A stretch of 37,040 nt of DNA from Rhodospirillales bacterium (GTDB lineage: Bacteria > Pseudomonadota > Alphaproteobacteria > Rhodospirillales > JANQFP01). Positions 26,204-34,905 of this stretch are shown here, in pieces. Every line of letters begins with the position of its first letter. Within the stretch, counting starts at the first letter, position 1. The notes under the pieces were generated by a model, which ran no database searches, was not told the DNA's origin, and saw nothing but the letters and a program-made list of their open reading frames with translations. Location: the NCBI GenBank assembly GCA_028277795.1, contig JANQFP010000232.1, positions 1 through 37,040 on the forward strand, in the 5' to 3' direction. Position numbers and translations under genes: made by a program.

Positions 26204-28636
26204 ATGGGGGAGTGCGACTTCTTCGTCAGCTACGCCACGCCCGACGAAGGTTGGGCCGAATGGATTGCGTGGCAGTTGGAGGAACACGCCGGCATGTCGG
26301 CGTTTCTTCAGGCATGGGACTTCCGGCCCGGCTCCAATTTCGTCGAGAAGATGGACGAAGGAGCGTCTCGGTGCGACCGCACCATCGCAGTCCTGTCGGA
26401 GAACTACTTGAACTCCCGTTTTGGCAGGGCGGAGTGGCAGTCGGCATTCCGAAATGACCCGAACGGTGAGAAGGGCCTTCTGATCCCGGTCCGTGTCGGT
26501 GAATGCGATGTGACGGGCCTGCTCGGCCAAATCGTCTACGTCGATCTCGTCGGCCTCGATGAAGATGGCGCCCACGAGAAACTACTGGCCGGGATTGCAT
26601 TCGGACGGGCCAAACCCGCCGATGCCCCACCCTTTCCCGGCGCACGACGGGCAAAACCATCGTTCCCGGGCGCTCTGCCCGCGCTATGGACCCTGCCGCA
26701 CCGGCGCAACCCGCACTTCACGGGGCGGCAGGACGAGTTGGCGGCGCTGGCGGCGGCGCTGCGGGGTGGGGGGCCGGCGGCGGTGACGCCGCTGACCGGG
26801 CTCGGCGGCGTCGGCAAGACGGAGTTGGCCACCGAATACGCCTACCGCCACGCCGCTGACTACGACGCCGTATTGTGGCTGCGCGCCGAGGACCCGGAGT
26901 CTTTGGCCGCCGACTACGCGGCTCTGGCTGGTTCCCTCAACCTGCCCGAGGCAGCGGAGGCTGAACAGGCCCACGCAGTGGCCGCGGTGCGGGCTTGGTT
27001 GGATCGCCACGGCCGCTGGCTGCTAGTTCTGGACAACGCCACCCAGCCGGCCGAGGTGGAGCCGTTCCTGCCCCGGGGCGGGACAGGGCACACGCTGATC
27101 ACCTCGCGCTGGCAGGCCTGGGGCGGCACGGCGACTCCGGTGGCCGTCGACGTCTGGCCCCGTGACCAATCGGTCGCTTTCCTGACCCGGCGCACCGGCA
27201 CGGCCGATGAGGCGGTGGCCGGCGATTTGGCCGATGTCCTCGGCAATTTGCCTTTGGCTCTGTCCCAAGCGGCCGCCTACATGGATGCGACGAGCACGGA
27301 CCTAGCCCGCTACGCTACTCTGTATAAGGAGCGTGGTGAGGCCCTGCGCGCCGCCGACCCGTCCGGCACGGACAATACTGTTGCCACCACTTGGTCCCTC
27401 GCCTTCGACCACCTGACCGGCGACGGCGCGGCACTGCTGCGCCTGTGCGCCGTCCTCGCCCCCGACGCCATCCCCCTGGATGTGATCGCCGACGGTGCCG
27501 GACACCTGCCGCCGCCCCTCGATGGCACTGCCGCCGATCCTCTGCGTCTGGACGCTGCCGTTGCAGACCTGCGCCGCTTCTCCCTGGTCGACGTGGCCAA
27601 CGGCACAGTGTCCATCCACCGCTTGGTCCAGGCCGTCACCCGCGACCGCCTGACCGCCGACGACCGGACGACTTGGGTCGCCGCCGCCCTAGAACTCATT
27701 GGCGCCGCCCTTCACCCGTTTCCCCACAATGCCTTCGATGCCGACGTGGCGGCGGTTTACACGCGCCTGCTGCCCCACGCCATGGCCGCTGCGGCGGCGA
27801 CCGATAACGCGGGCGCGGCCCCCGAGATCCTGGGCCGCCTGCTCAATCACGTGGGGATCTATCAGTGGATGCGTGCGGAGTTCGCCGCCTCGAAGGCGGC
27901 GTTCGAGCGAGCGGTGGCGATCGACGAGGCCGCCTTCGGTGCCGACCATCCCAACGTCGCCATCCGCATCAACAACCTGGGCAGTGTCCTCCAAGACCAG
28001 GGCGACCTTGCCGGGGCGCGGACGGCGTACGAGCGGGCGCTGGCCATTGACGAGGCCGCCTTCGGTGCCGACCATCCCAAGGTCGCCATCCGCGTCAACA
28101 ACCTGGGCGGTGTCCTTCAGGCCGAGGGCGACCTTGCCGGGGCGCGGGCGGCGTTCGAGCGGGCGCTGGCCATCGGCGAGACCGCCTTGGGTCCCGACCA
28201 TCCCAAGGTCGCCATCCGCGTCAGCAATTTGGGCAATGTCCTTCAGGCCGAGGGCGACCTTGCCGGGGCGCGGGCGGCGTTCGAGCGGGCGCTGGCCATC
28301 GACGAGGCCGCCTTCGGTCCCGACCACCCCGAGGTGGCCACCGACGTCAACAACCTGGGCGGTGTCCTCCGAGCTGAGGGCGACCTTGCCGGGGCGCGGA
28401 CGGCGTACGAGCGGGCGCTGGCCATCGACGAGGCTGCCTTCGGTCCTAACCATCCCAACGTCGCGACCCTGGTCAACAACCTTGGCGAAGTCCTCCATGC
28501 CGAGGGGGACCTTGCCGAGGCGCGGGCGGCGTTCGAGCGGGCACTGGCCATCTGGGAGAAGACCCTCGGGCCGGACCACCCCAACACGCGGATCGCCCGC
28601 GACATCCTCCGCGCTCTGGCCGACGGCACGGCCTGA
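26204..28636 (+). CDS. TIR / NB-ARC / TPR protein (NLR-like STAND immune sensor candidate)
   Basis: This 810-residue protein has three parts. The TIR domain (about 4-135) has F-F-V-S-Y near its start and the likely NADase glutamate E77 in G-R-A-E-W. The NB-ARC/STAND ATPase (about 165-470) has F-T-G-R-Q-D-E-L, Walker A G-L-G-G-V-G-K-T at 199-206, Walker B W-L-L-V-L-D277, L-I-T-S-R near 300 and G-N-L-P-L-A-L near 350. The TPR/kinesin-light-chain array (about 550-800) has 42-residue units such as R-A-L-A-I-D-E-A-A-F-G-x-D-H-P. In known systems of this type, ligand binding to the repeats oligomerises the protein and the TIR domain destroys NAD+, stopping phage growth. That function is inferred. 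A TATACT at 26163-26168 may be its -10; the -35 is poor. It stands alone downstream of groESL. Confidence 0.88.
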   Translation: MGECDFFVSYATPDEGWAEWIAWQLEEHAGMSAFLQAWDFRPGSNFVEKMDEGASRCDRTIAVLSENYLNSRFGRAEWQSAFRNDPNGEKGLLIPVRVGECDVTGLLGQIVYVDLVGLDEDGAHEKLLAGIAFGRAKPADAPPFPGARRAKPSFPGALPALWTLPHRRNPHFTGRQDELAALAAALRGGGPAAVTPLTGLGGVGKTELATEYAYRHAADYDAVLWLRAEDPESLAADYAALAGSLNLPEAAEAEQAHAVAAVRAWLDRHGRWLLVLDNATQPAEVEPFLPRGGTGHTLITSRWQAWGGTATPVAVDVWPRDQSVAFLTRRTGTADEAVAGDLADVLGNLPLALSQAAAYMDATSTDLARYATLYKERGEALRAADPSGTDNTVATTWSLAFDHLTGDGAALLRLCAVLAPDAIPLDVIADGAGHLPPPLDGTAADPLRLDAAVADLRRFSLVDVANGTVSIHRLVQAVTRDRLTADDRTTWVAAALELIGAALHPFPHNAFDADVAAVYTRLLPHAMAAAAATDNAGAAPEILGRLLNHVGIYQWMRAEFAASKAAFERAVAIDEAAFGADHPNVAIRINNLGSVLQDQGDLAGARTAYERALAIDEAAFGADHPKVAIRVNNLGGVLQAEGDLAGARAAFERALAIGETALGPDHPKVAIRVSNLGNVLQAEGDLAGARAAFERALAIDEAAFGPDHPEVATDVNNLGGVLRAEGDLAGARTAYERALAIDEAAFGPNHPNVATLVNNLGEVLHAEGDLAEARAAFERALAIWEKTLGPDHPNTRIARDILRALADGTA
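27901..28600 (+). repeat. 126-bp in-phase tandem repeats encoding the TPR array
   Basis: The G-T-T/A-C-G-A-G anchor recurs at 27901, 28027, 28153, 28279, 28405 and 28531, always 126 bases apart, which is 42 codons. Adjacent units share long identical stretches, including third codon positions, so the array has expanded or been homogenised recently by recombination. The last unit is partial and most divergent. Confidence 0.93.
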
Positions 28637-28695
28637 CAACGCGGCACCGTCTTTTTCAGCCTTTGCCTGCCCAGACGATGTGGTAGTCAACCGCC

Positions 28696-30549
28696 ATGGG
28701 GGAGTACCTGGGGAACTTCATCGAGCACCCGGGGCAGATGGTGGCGCTGGCCGGAGTCGCCGTCGTGTGGGCCGGGTTGGCTGCCGTGGGCGGCGTGCTC
28801 GGCGGGCGCGACGGGCTGCGGGAGGTCGATCCCCTGTACGGCTGGGGACTGGCCGCGGCCCTTTTCACCCTGGCCGGCGTGTTCACGGCGGTTCCCTTCA
28901 TGTGGCTGGCCGGGGCCCTGGCGGTGCTGGCGGTGGCCGCGGCGATCCGTGTCGTGCGCCGGGACGGCCGGCTTGTGCCGGCGTCGGCGTTGCGCATGGT
29001 GGTCCTGACGGCGCCCTTGATCCTGGCCGCCTCGGCCATGGTGGGCTCCCAGTGGGACGAGTTCTCCCAGTGGCTGCCCAGCACCCGTTTCCTGCTGCAG
29101 GCGGACCGGTTCCCGGGCGCCGACATGCCGGCCACCGGCGCCAGCTTTCCCGCCTATCCCTACGGTTGGCCGCTGCTCGGGTACCTGGCCGGCCGCGTGG
29201 GCGGACAGCTCATCGAATGCGCCGGCCCGCTGTTCAACATTCTCCTGTTGTTGACCTTCGGCCTGGTGACCATCCGCGTCATCCGGCGCGGCTTGGCCGA
29301 CGGCGCCGACGCCGATGCCGGATCGCCGGGGTGGGGTCTGTGCGCCCTCGGCGCCCTGGCGGCGACCCTGTTCAATCCCACCTTCGTGCCCAAGATCGCC
29401 CTCACGGCGTACGCCGATACGGCGACCACCGTGGCCACCGGCATCGCCGCCGTGCTCGGCTGGCTGATGCTGGAGGTGCTGGGCGAAGGACGGGACGGGG
29501 CGGCCCGGCGTCTGGCCTGGCAGGCGGGTCTGGTGCTGACCCTGCTGGTCACCCTCAAGCAGGCGGCCGTGGTGCTGTTCGTCATGGTGGCGGTGGCGGT
29601 GGTCCTGGCGGGATGGCGCGATCCCGCGGTCCGCCTCGGCCCCCTGGTCCGCCTGCTGCCGGCCGTGGTTCTACCGCCGCTGGTGGTCTACGTGGCCTGG
29701 CGCTATCACGTGTCCACTGGGCTCGGCGGCCGCGAGTTCGTGATCCGGCCGGTCTCCACGTGGTTCGTCGGCGAGATCCCCCAAATCCTCGGGCGCATGC
29801 TGCTGATCCTGTCCAAGAAGGGGGTCTACCTGGGGATCATGGCCCTGGCCGTGGCCTTCGCCGTCCGCGGACTGGTGCGCTTCCGCGGCCCCTTCGACCG
29901 CCTGTCGATCATCGTCGGCCTTGCCTTCCTGGGCTACAACACCTTCCTGCTGTTCGCCTACGTGGCGTCTTTCCGCTACGACGAGGCGGTCGTGGCGGCG
30001 TCGTTCTGGCGCTACAACATGCACCTGGGCGGGTTGTGCATCGTCTTCGCCGCCTATGGCCTCGCCGTGTTGTGGCGGCGCCATGGGCCCGACCGCCTGC
30101 GTGTCGATCGGCTGGGATGGCTGGCGGTGGCGTTGTTGGTGGCCGCGCCCCTGGCCCTGCCCCACAAGCTGCGGTTCGACCGCCAGCCGCCGACGCCCCA
30201 CATCCGCGCCGTTGGCCAGGCTCTGGCGGACCTGTTGCCGCCCGGAGGACGGGTCGCCGTCGTCGATACTCTCGGCAGCGGGGAATCCAGCGTCATCACG
30301 GCCTACGAGCTGCGGGAGCCGGGACGGGTGTCCGACCTGCTCGCCGGCGCCGCCAACGACGACCCCGACCGCCTCCGCGCGTTCATGGCGGCCCGCCGGT
30401 CGGAGTCCGTCGTCGTCTATTCGGTCAGCCCGGCGGTTCAGGATGTCCTGGGCCCGGCGATCATGCCCGGCGCCACATACCTGCTGACCCCCGATAACGG
30501 CGACGGGCGGTCGGTGGTGCGGGCGTGGCCGGTCTCCGCCGACCGGTAA
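28696..30549 (+). CDS. large multi-spanning membrane protein, possible GT-C glycosyltransferase
   Basis: This is a 617-residue protein with about a dozen hydrophobic segments and a soluble C-terminal part of roughly 120 residues (from about 495). The first large loop contains G-S-Q-W-D-E-F-S-Q-W-L-P near residue 117. An acidic pair in that position is typical of GT-C polyprenyl-dependent sugar transferases, followed here by P-A-Y-P-Y-G-W-P-L-L-G. The C-terminal part has a Rossmann-like strand (G-G-R-V-A-V-V-D-T-L-G-S-G). I do not recognise a named family with certainty. It starts 59 bases after the TIR gene and ends 6 bases from a convergent TerB-like gene. Confidence 0.7.
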   Translation: MGEYLGNFIEHPGQMVALAGVAVVWAGLAAVGGVLGGRDGLREVDPLYGWGLAAALFTLAGVFTAVPFMWLAGALAVLAVAAAIRVVRRDGRLVPASALRMVVLTAPLILAASAMVGSQWDEFSQWLPSTRFLLQADRFPGADMPATGASFPAYPYGWPLLGYLAGRVGGQLIECAGPLFNILLLLTFGLVTIRVIRRGLADGADADAGSPGWGLCALGALAATLFNPTFVPKIALTAYADTATTVATGIAAVLGWLMLEVLGEGRDGAARRLAWQAGLVLTLLVTLKQAAVVLFVMVAVAVVLAGWRDPAVRLGPLVRLLPAVVLPPLVVYVAWRYHVSTGLGGREFVIRPVSTWFVGEIPQILGRMLLILSKKGVYLGIMALAVAFAVRGLVRFRGPFDRLSIIVGLAFLGYNTFLLFAYVASFRYDEAVVAASFWRYNMHLGGLCIVFAAYGLAVLWRRHGPDRLRVDRLGWLAVALLVAAPLALPHKLRFDRQPPTPHIRAVGQALADLLPPGGRVAVVDTLGSGESSVITAYELREPGRVSDLLAGAANDDPDRLRAFMAARRSESVVVYSVSPAVQDVLGPAIMPGATYLLTPDNGDGRSVVRAWPVSADR

Positions 30550-30555
30550 GGGAAA

Positions 30556-30960
30556 TCACACCCTGGCGAAGCGGGCGCGGGCGCCGCGTTCGATGGCGGC
30601 GGCGGTCAGGCGGTCCAGGTCCAGGCGGTTGCCCAGCATCTCCAGGAAACGGAGCTCCTCCTGGTGCACCTTCTCGTCGGCGGCGGCCACGTCGCAGGCC
30701 AGCGCGTAGGCCGTCTCCTTGAGCTTGTCGGGCAGGGCGGCGGCGATCAGGTCGAGACCCACGTTGAGGCCGTCGTCCTGGTCCAGGATCTCGGCGCAGG
30801 CGGCGGCGGTGTCGGGCAGCAGCTTCGAGTCGTAATCGGCGAACACCGGCAGGGTGCGGATGATCTCCCCCATGCGGGCCAGCTCAGGGTCGGTCATCTC
30901 CCGGTCGGCGGCCGAGGCCAGGACCATGGTGTAGATGAGGGCGGCATGGTGGCTGATCAT
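30556..30960 (-). CDS. TerB-like (tellurite resistance TerB family) protein
   Basis: This is a 134-residue all-helical acidic protein. The pattern S-A-A-D-R-E-M-T-D-P-E-L-A-R-M near the start and A-C-D-V-A-A-A-D-E-K-V-H-Q-E-E-L-R-F-L near 95 are the paired acidic motifs of the TerB/DjlA-N fold, which bind metal ions. I chose the ATG at 30960, preceded by GGGAAC, because further upstream in this frame the sequence is not protein-like. TerB-fold proteins act in stress or envelope-associated complexes; no ter operon is present here, so no tellurite role should be read from the name. Confidence 0.8.
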   Translation of the reverse strand: MISHHAALIYTMVLASAADREMTDPELARMGEIIRTLPVFADYDSKLLPDTAAACAEILDQDDGLNVGLDLIAAALPDKLKETAYALACDVAAADEKVHQEELRFLEMLGNRLDLDRLTAAAIERGARARFARV

Positions 30961-31157
30961 TGCGGGTTCCCGATTCGCTCGATTTCGACCGTCCGTGCGG
31001 AGGCCGATCTTGCCCGCCGCCGGCCACGCAGGCAAGGGCGGTGACGCCCCGACCGGCAGTTGCGCAGGCGGTCCCGTTCCCGCGTCCAAGGCGTTTGGGT
31101 GTGGGCGCGCGCGGTGCTATTCTCCCGCCCCGGCGAAGGCAGAGGGAGCAAGAAATC

Positions 31158-31445
31158 GTGCAGAAACTGGGCAAGTTGTTCGTGTGGGTGGGGGTGCTCG
31201 GGTTCGTCCTTGCCGTGGCGTGGTGGTACCTGTTCTTCGAGCAGATGCTGGGCCAGAACGTGAACCAGGCCCGCGAGTGCTTCTACTACACCAGCGAGGC
31301 CTGCGCCGCCGGCAACACCATCGGCGAAGTGGGGCGCACCCTCGGCGCCCTGGCCGACATCCCGGCCTATTCGCCGGCCGCCCTGTGGGCGGCGGTCGGC
31401 GTGTTCGTCCTCGGCCTCGCGCTCCAGTTCCGCGGCAAGGCGTGA
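31158..31445 (+). CDS. small two-helix membrane protein
   Basis: This 95-residue protein starts from the GTG at 31158, preceded by GAGGGAG. Hydrophobic helices lie at about 7-29 and 70-88. Between them is a loop with two cysteines (E-C-F-Y-Y-T-S-E-A-C) that could form a disulfide if periplasmic. No family is recognised. It is divergent from the TerB-like gene and ends 6 bases from the convergent GNAT gene. Confidence 0.7.
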   Translation: MQKLGKLFVWVGVLGFVLAVAWWYLFFEQMLGQNVNQARECFYYTSEACAAGNTIGEVGRTLGALADIPAYSPAALWAAVGVFVLGLALQFRGKA

Positions 31446-31451
31446 CGCCGT

Positions 31452-31940
31452 TCAGTCCGGCGGGGACGCCACCTCCAGGTCCAGGCGGAAGACGGTGACC
31501 GGTCCGCGGAGGGACTCGCTGCCGGCCATGGCCTGCCAGCCGCGGCGGGCGAGCACTCCCCCGGCCGCGTCCGCCGACGTGTAGAGGCACGGGACGCCGA
31601 GGCGCCGGGCCTCGTCCTCGAGGGCGGCGACCAGCGCCGATCCGACGCCCCGTCCCCGGTGGTCGGGACCGACCAGGAAGGCGGCCAGCCACGGCCCGAC
31701 GCCCAGCTCACTGCCTACCGACTCCGGTTTCAGGGCGACGGTGCCGAGCACCCGGCCGTCACCGTCCAGGGCGACCAGGCACACGGGCAGGGTGTCGCGG
31801 CTGCGGCACGCCGCCAGGTCGGCCTCGGCGTCGCCCGGGCCGCCGGGCCCGTACCAGGGCGTCCACTCGTCGACGAACCAGCGGGCCAGGATCGGCGCCG
31901 CGTCGGGGGCGTCGCACAGGTGGACGATGCGGATCGTCAT
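31452..31940 (-). CDS. GNAT family N-acetyltransferase
   Basis: This is a 162-residue acetyl-CoA-dependent acetyltransferase. The acetyl-CoA-binding motif A is clear near residue 90: A-A-F-L-V-G-P-D-H-R-G-R-G-V-G-S-A-L. Motif D-like strands precede it (V-A-L-D-G-D-G-R-V-L-G-T-V-A-L), and R-R-L-G-V-P-C-L-Y-T-S follows. The substrate is unknown. Its ATG overlaps the stop of the DinG-like helicase by 4 bases, so the two are made together. Confidence 0.88.
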   Translation of the reverse strand: MTIRIVHLCDAPDAAPILARWFVDEWTPWYGPGGPGDAEADLAACRSRDTLPVCLVALDGDGRVLGTVALKPESVGSELGVGPWLAAFLVGPDHRGRGVGSALVAALEDEARRLGVPCLYTSADAAGGVLARRGWQAMAGSESLRGPVTVFRLDLEVASPPD

Positions 31941-34693
31941 GCCTTTCCATCGGAGTCATGAGCCAGGAACGCCCCGGTCTCGGCCACGGCCTCGGCCAGG
32001 CCCAGGCGCCGGGGCTCGACGCCCTCGGGGAAGGCGCCGGCCAGGCGCGAGGGCAGGGCCCGGTCCAGCAGCACGAACACGCCCCGGTCGTCGGCGCGGC
32101 GGACCAGGCGGCCATAGGCCTGCTTGAGGCGCAGCCGGGTCAGCATCTCGTCGTAGGCGCGGCCGCCGAAAGCGTTGCGGCGCGCCTTGTGCAGCACGTC
32201 CGGCCGCGGCCATGGCACCCGGTCGAAGACGATCAGCCGCAGCGAGCGCCCCGGCACGTCGATGCCGTCGCGCACCGCGTCGGTGCCCAGCAGGCAGGCA
32301 TCCTCGTCGGCCCGGAAGATGTCGATGAGGGTGCCCACGTCGAGGCGGTCCACGTGCTGGGCGAGCAGCGGCACGCCGGCCTCGTCCAGGGGCGCCGCGA
32401 TGCGCTCGTGGACGGCCCGCAGGCGGGCGATGGCGGTGAACAGGCCCAGGGCCCCGCCGCCGGCGGCCAGGAACAGGGCCCGATAGGCCGCCGCCACCTG
32501 GTCGGCGTCGTCGCGGGTCACGTCGGTGACCACCAGCACCCGGGTCAGCGCCGGGTAGTCGAAGGGCGAGGGCACCGCGGCCCGCACCGGCGCCGACGGC
32601 AGATGGCGGGCCCCGGTGCGCGCCTCCGCGGCGGCCCAGTCGGCGTCGTCGCCGCCGGTGGCGTCGCGCAGGGTGGCCGATGTCACCAGCACCCCGTGGG
32701 CCGGCGCCACCACCGTCTCGGCGAAGGGGACGGTCGGGTCCACCCAGTGGCGGTGCAGGCCCAGGTCCACGTCGTGGCCGTCCATGCGGTCCACGGCCAG
32801 CCAGTCGACGAACTCGGCCGGCGTCTCGCCGTGCAGGGCCTGGAGCATGGCCCGCCACGCCTGGAGCTGCCGGGTGCCGCGCCGCTCCAGCCCGCGGGCC
32901 ACCGCCTCGATGCGCAGCCGGGACGCGGTGTCCAGTTGATCGGCCCGGGCGTCGAGCAGGGCGGCCAGGGCCTGGGCCAGGGCGGTCAGCGGCGTGCGCA
33001 GGCGACCCAGGGCCACGTCGAGGGTGCCGGCCGCCGCCACCAGCCCCTCGACCGGCGGCGCGGTCGGCGTCTCCAGGCTGTAGGGCGACCGGGAGTCTCG
33101 ATCGCGGGCGTAGACCTGCTGGCGCACCAGGGCGAAGAAGGCCTCGGCCGGCCCCACCGGGGTGCCGCCGGCCACCCGCTGGCGCCATCCCGGGCCGGGC
33201 AGGGCGCGGGCCGCCGCCAGCGCCTCGTCCAGGGCCTGCGGCCCGGCCTCGTCGTCGGCGACCAGGTCGCCGATGCGGGTCCTGAGGCCCCGGCTGCGCG
33301 ACCGCCCGCCGCCCTCGGGGCCCAGCAGCCAGCGCCGCAGGTCGGCCGTCTCCTGGCCCGTCAGGTGGGCCGAGAAGGCGGAGTCGGCGGCGGCGAACAG
33401 GTGGTGACCCTCATCGAACACGGTGCGGGTGGGCGGCGCCGCGCCGTCGCCGCCGAGGGCCGCCTGGACCATCACCAGGGCGTGGTTGGCGACCACCACG
33501 TCGGCCCGCCGGGCGCGCCGCACCGACCGTTCGATGAAGCACTTCTTGTAGTGGGTGCAGGCCGAGTAGATGCATTCGCCGCGGGTGTCTGTGAGCTCGA
33601 CGGTGAGGCCCCGCCCCAGCAGCGGCGCCAACCAGGCCGGGAAGTCGCCGCCGACCATGTCGCCGTCGCGGCTGGCGGCGGCCCAGCGGGCCATAAGTCC
33701 GAGGGCGAACGCGTCGGGGCCGGCCCGCGCCGGCAGGCGGGCCAGCGCCTCCTCGAAATTGAGCAGGCACAGGTAGTTCTCGCGGCCCTTGCGGACCACC
33801 ACCCGGCGCCGCTTCTCCGCCGGATCGGGATACAGCCGGTCCAGCTCGCCGTCGAGCTGACGCTGGAGATTGCGGGTGAAGGTGCTGATCCACACCGGGC
33901 CGCCGTTCTTCTCGGTCCACACGCTGGCCGGGGCCAGATAGCCGAGGGTCTTGCCGACCCCGGTGCCGGCCTCGGCCAGCACCACGTGGGGGTCCCCGTC
34001 CCGGTCGCGGGGGCGGAAGGCGGCGGCCGCATGAGCGGCATAGGCCGCCTGCTCGGGCCGGTCCTCGGTGTCGGGGCCGAGCAGGCGGACCAGGCGCGCC
34101 CGTGCCTCCACCGGCTCCACCGGCCAGGTCCCGGGCGGCGGCTCGGGCGGGCTCTCCTGCCATTCGGGAAGCCGGCGCCAGACTTTGAGGCCTTCGCCGG
34201 CGGTGGCCGAGTGGGGCGCCTCGTCGCCCGCGTCCAGGGCCGCCAGCACGAGGCCGGCCCAGGGCCAGCCGCCGCGCCCCATGGCCCGCGCCACCGCCGC
34301 CGCGTCGGCCGCCGCCGGCCGGTCCAGCCGTGCCAGCTCGGCGAGCAGGCCGTCGGCGGCGGCGGCGATGGTGGCCGCGGCGGCCTCCAGGGAGACGGGC
34401 ACCGGCAGGCCGAGGGCCCGCGCCAGGCCGGCCGGGGTGGGCAGGCAGAACCGCGCCGGCCGCGCGAAGGCGAACAGCTCCAGCAGGTCGCGCGCCGGGA
34501 AGGGGCCGGTGGCCAAGCGCCGTGCCGCGTCGCGGGCGTGGCAGACGAGGGGCGGCGGGCCGCCCTCGCGGAGGCGCCGCGCCGCCGTCTCCGGCGTGAT
34601 GGTCTCGATGTCGCCGTCGGCCGACAGCCAGGCCACGTGGCGCAGGCCGACCGCCACGGCGGGGGCGACGGCGTCGGGTGGGGCGGCGACCAT
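31937..34693 (-). CDS. DinG/Rad3-type iron-sulfur DNA helicase
   Basis: This 918-residue SF2 helicase belongs to the XPD/DinG family (5'-3', resolves R-loops, D-loops and G-quadruplexes). A poorly conserved N-terminal part of about 200 residues precedes Walker A A-E-A-G-T-G-V-G-K-T at 240-249. The four cysteines for a 4Fe-4S cluster are present: C309 (E-N-Y-L-C), C374, C379 and C385 (G-E-C-I-Y-S-A-C-T-H-Y-K-K-C). The DEAH box is D-E-G-H at 427-430. Later motifs are L-V-T-S-A-T-L-R, G-T-D-A-V-R-D-G-I-D-V-P-G and Q-A-Y-G-R-L-V-R-R. The ATG at 34693 lacks a good ribosome site, so the true start may differ slightly. It overlaps the GNAT gene. Confidence 0.92.
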   Translation of the reverse strand: MVAAPPDAVAPAVAVGLRHVAWLSADGDIETITPETAARRLREGGPPPLVCHARDAARRLATGPFPARDLLELFAFARPARFCLPTPAGLARALGLPVPVSLEAAAATIAAAADGLLAELARLDRPAAADAAAVARAMGRGGWPWAGLVLAALDAGDEAPHSATAGEGLKVWRRLPEWQESPPEPPPGTWPVEPVEARARLVRLLGPDTEDRPEQAAYAAHAAAAFRPRDRDGDPHVVLAEAGTGVGKTLGYLAPASVWTEKNGGPVWISTFTRNLQRQLDGELDRLYPDPAEKRRRVVVRKGRENYLCLLNFEEALARLPARAGPDAFALGLMARWAAASRDGDMVGGDFPAWLAPLLGRGLTVELTDTRGECIYSACTHYKKCFIERSVRRARRADVVVANHALVMVQAALGGDGAAPPTRTVFDEGHHLFAAADSAFSAHLTGQETADLRRWLLGPEGGGRSRSRGLRTRIGDLVADDEAGPQALDEALAAARALPGPGWRQRVAGGTPVGPAEAFFALVRQQVYARDRDSRSPYSLETPTAPPVEGLVAAAGTLDVALGRLRTPLTALAQALAALLDARADQLDTASRLRIEAVARGLERRGTRQLQAWRAMLQALHGETPAEFVDWLAVDRMDGHDVDLGLHRHWVDPTVPFAETVVAPAHGVLVTSATLRDATGGDDADWAAAEARTGARHLPSAPVRAAVPSPFDYPALTRVLVVTDVTRDDADQVAAAYRALFLAAGGGALGLFTAIARLRAVHERIAAPLDEAGVPLLAQHVDRLDVGTLIDIFRADEDACLLGTDAVRDGIDVPGRSLRLIVFDRVPWPRPDVLHKARRNAFGGRAYDEMLTRLRLKQAYGRLVRRADDRGVFVLLDRALPSRLAGAFPEGVEPRRLGLAEAVAETGAFLAHDSDGKA

Positions 34694-34839
34694 GGCGCGA
34701 GTATAGTCGCGGCGGCGGCCGGCGACACCGGGCGTGGCGCGCCGCCGGGACGGCGGATCGTCGGGATTTCTTACAGTGCTCGCGCCCTTCGCGACGCCAA
34801 GGCCTTGAATTCGTTGATTTCCGGATTTTGGCGCGGGTT

Positions 34840-34871
34840 TTGCGTACGACACCTGTTAAGGTATACTTAAC
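34840..34871 (+). promoter_or_regulatory. promoter with overlapping operator-like dyad
   Basis: TTGCGT (34840-34845) is followed after 16 bases by TATACT (34862-34867). The -10 lies inside a perfect dyad, GTTAAG-N5-CTTAAC (34855-34871), well placed for a dimeric repressor. It precedes the small secreted protein gene. Confidence 0.55.
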
Positions 34872-34905
34872 CCTGTTGTGCTGGCGTCGGCGACGGTGGG
34901 TTCCG

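Noticed and set aside
27901..28600. Regular repeats considered as a CRISPR array
   Set aside because: The period is 126 bp with no short repeat/unique spacer alternation, and the units translate in phase as TPR motifs.
31958..34870. A 970-codon plus-strand frame opposite the DinG-like gene
   Set aside because: No family motifs and a composition typical of GC-rich antisense frames; the helicase on the minus strand is certain.
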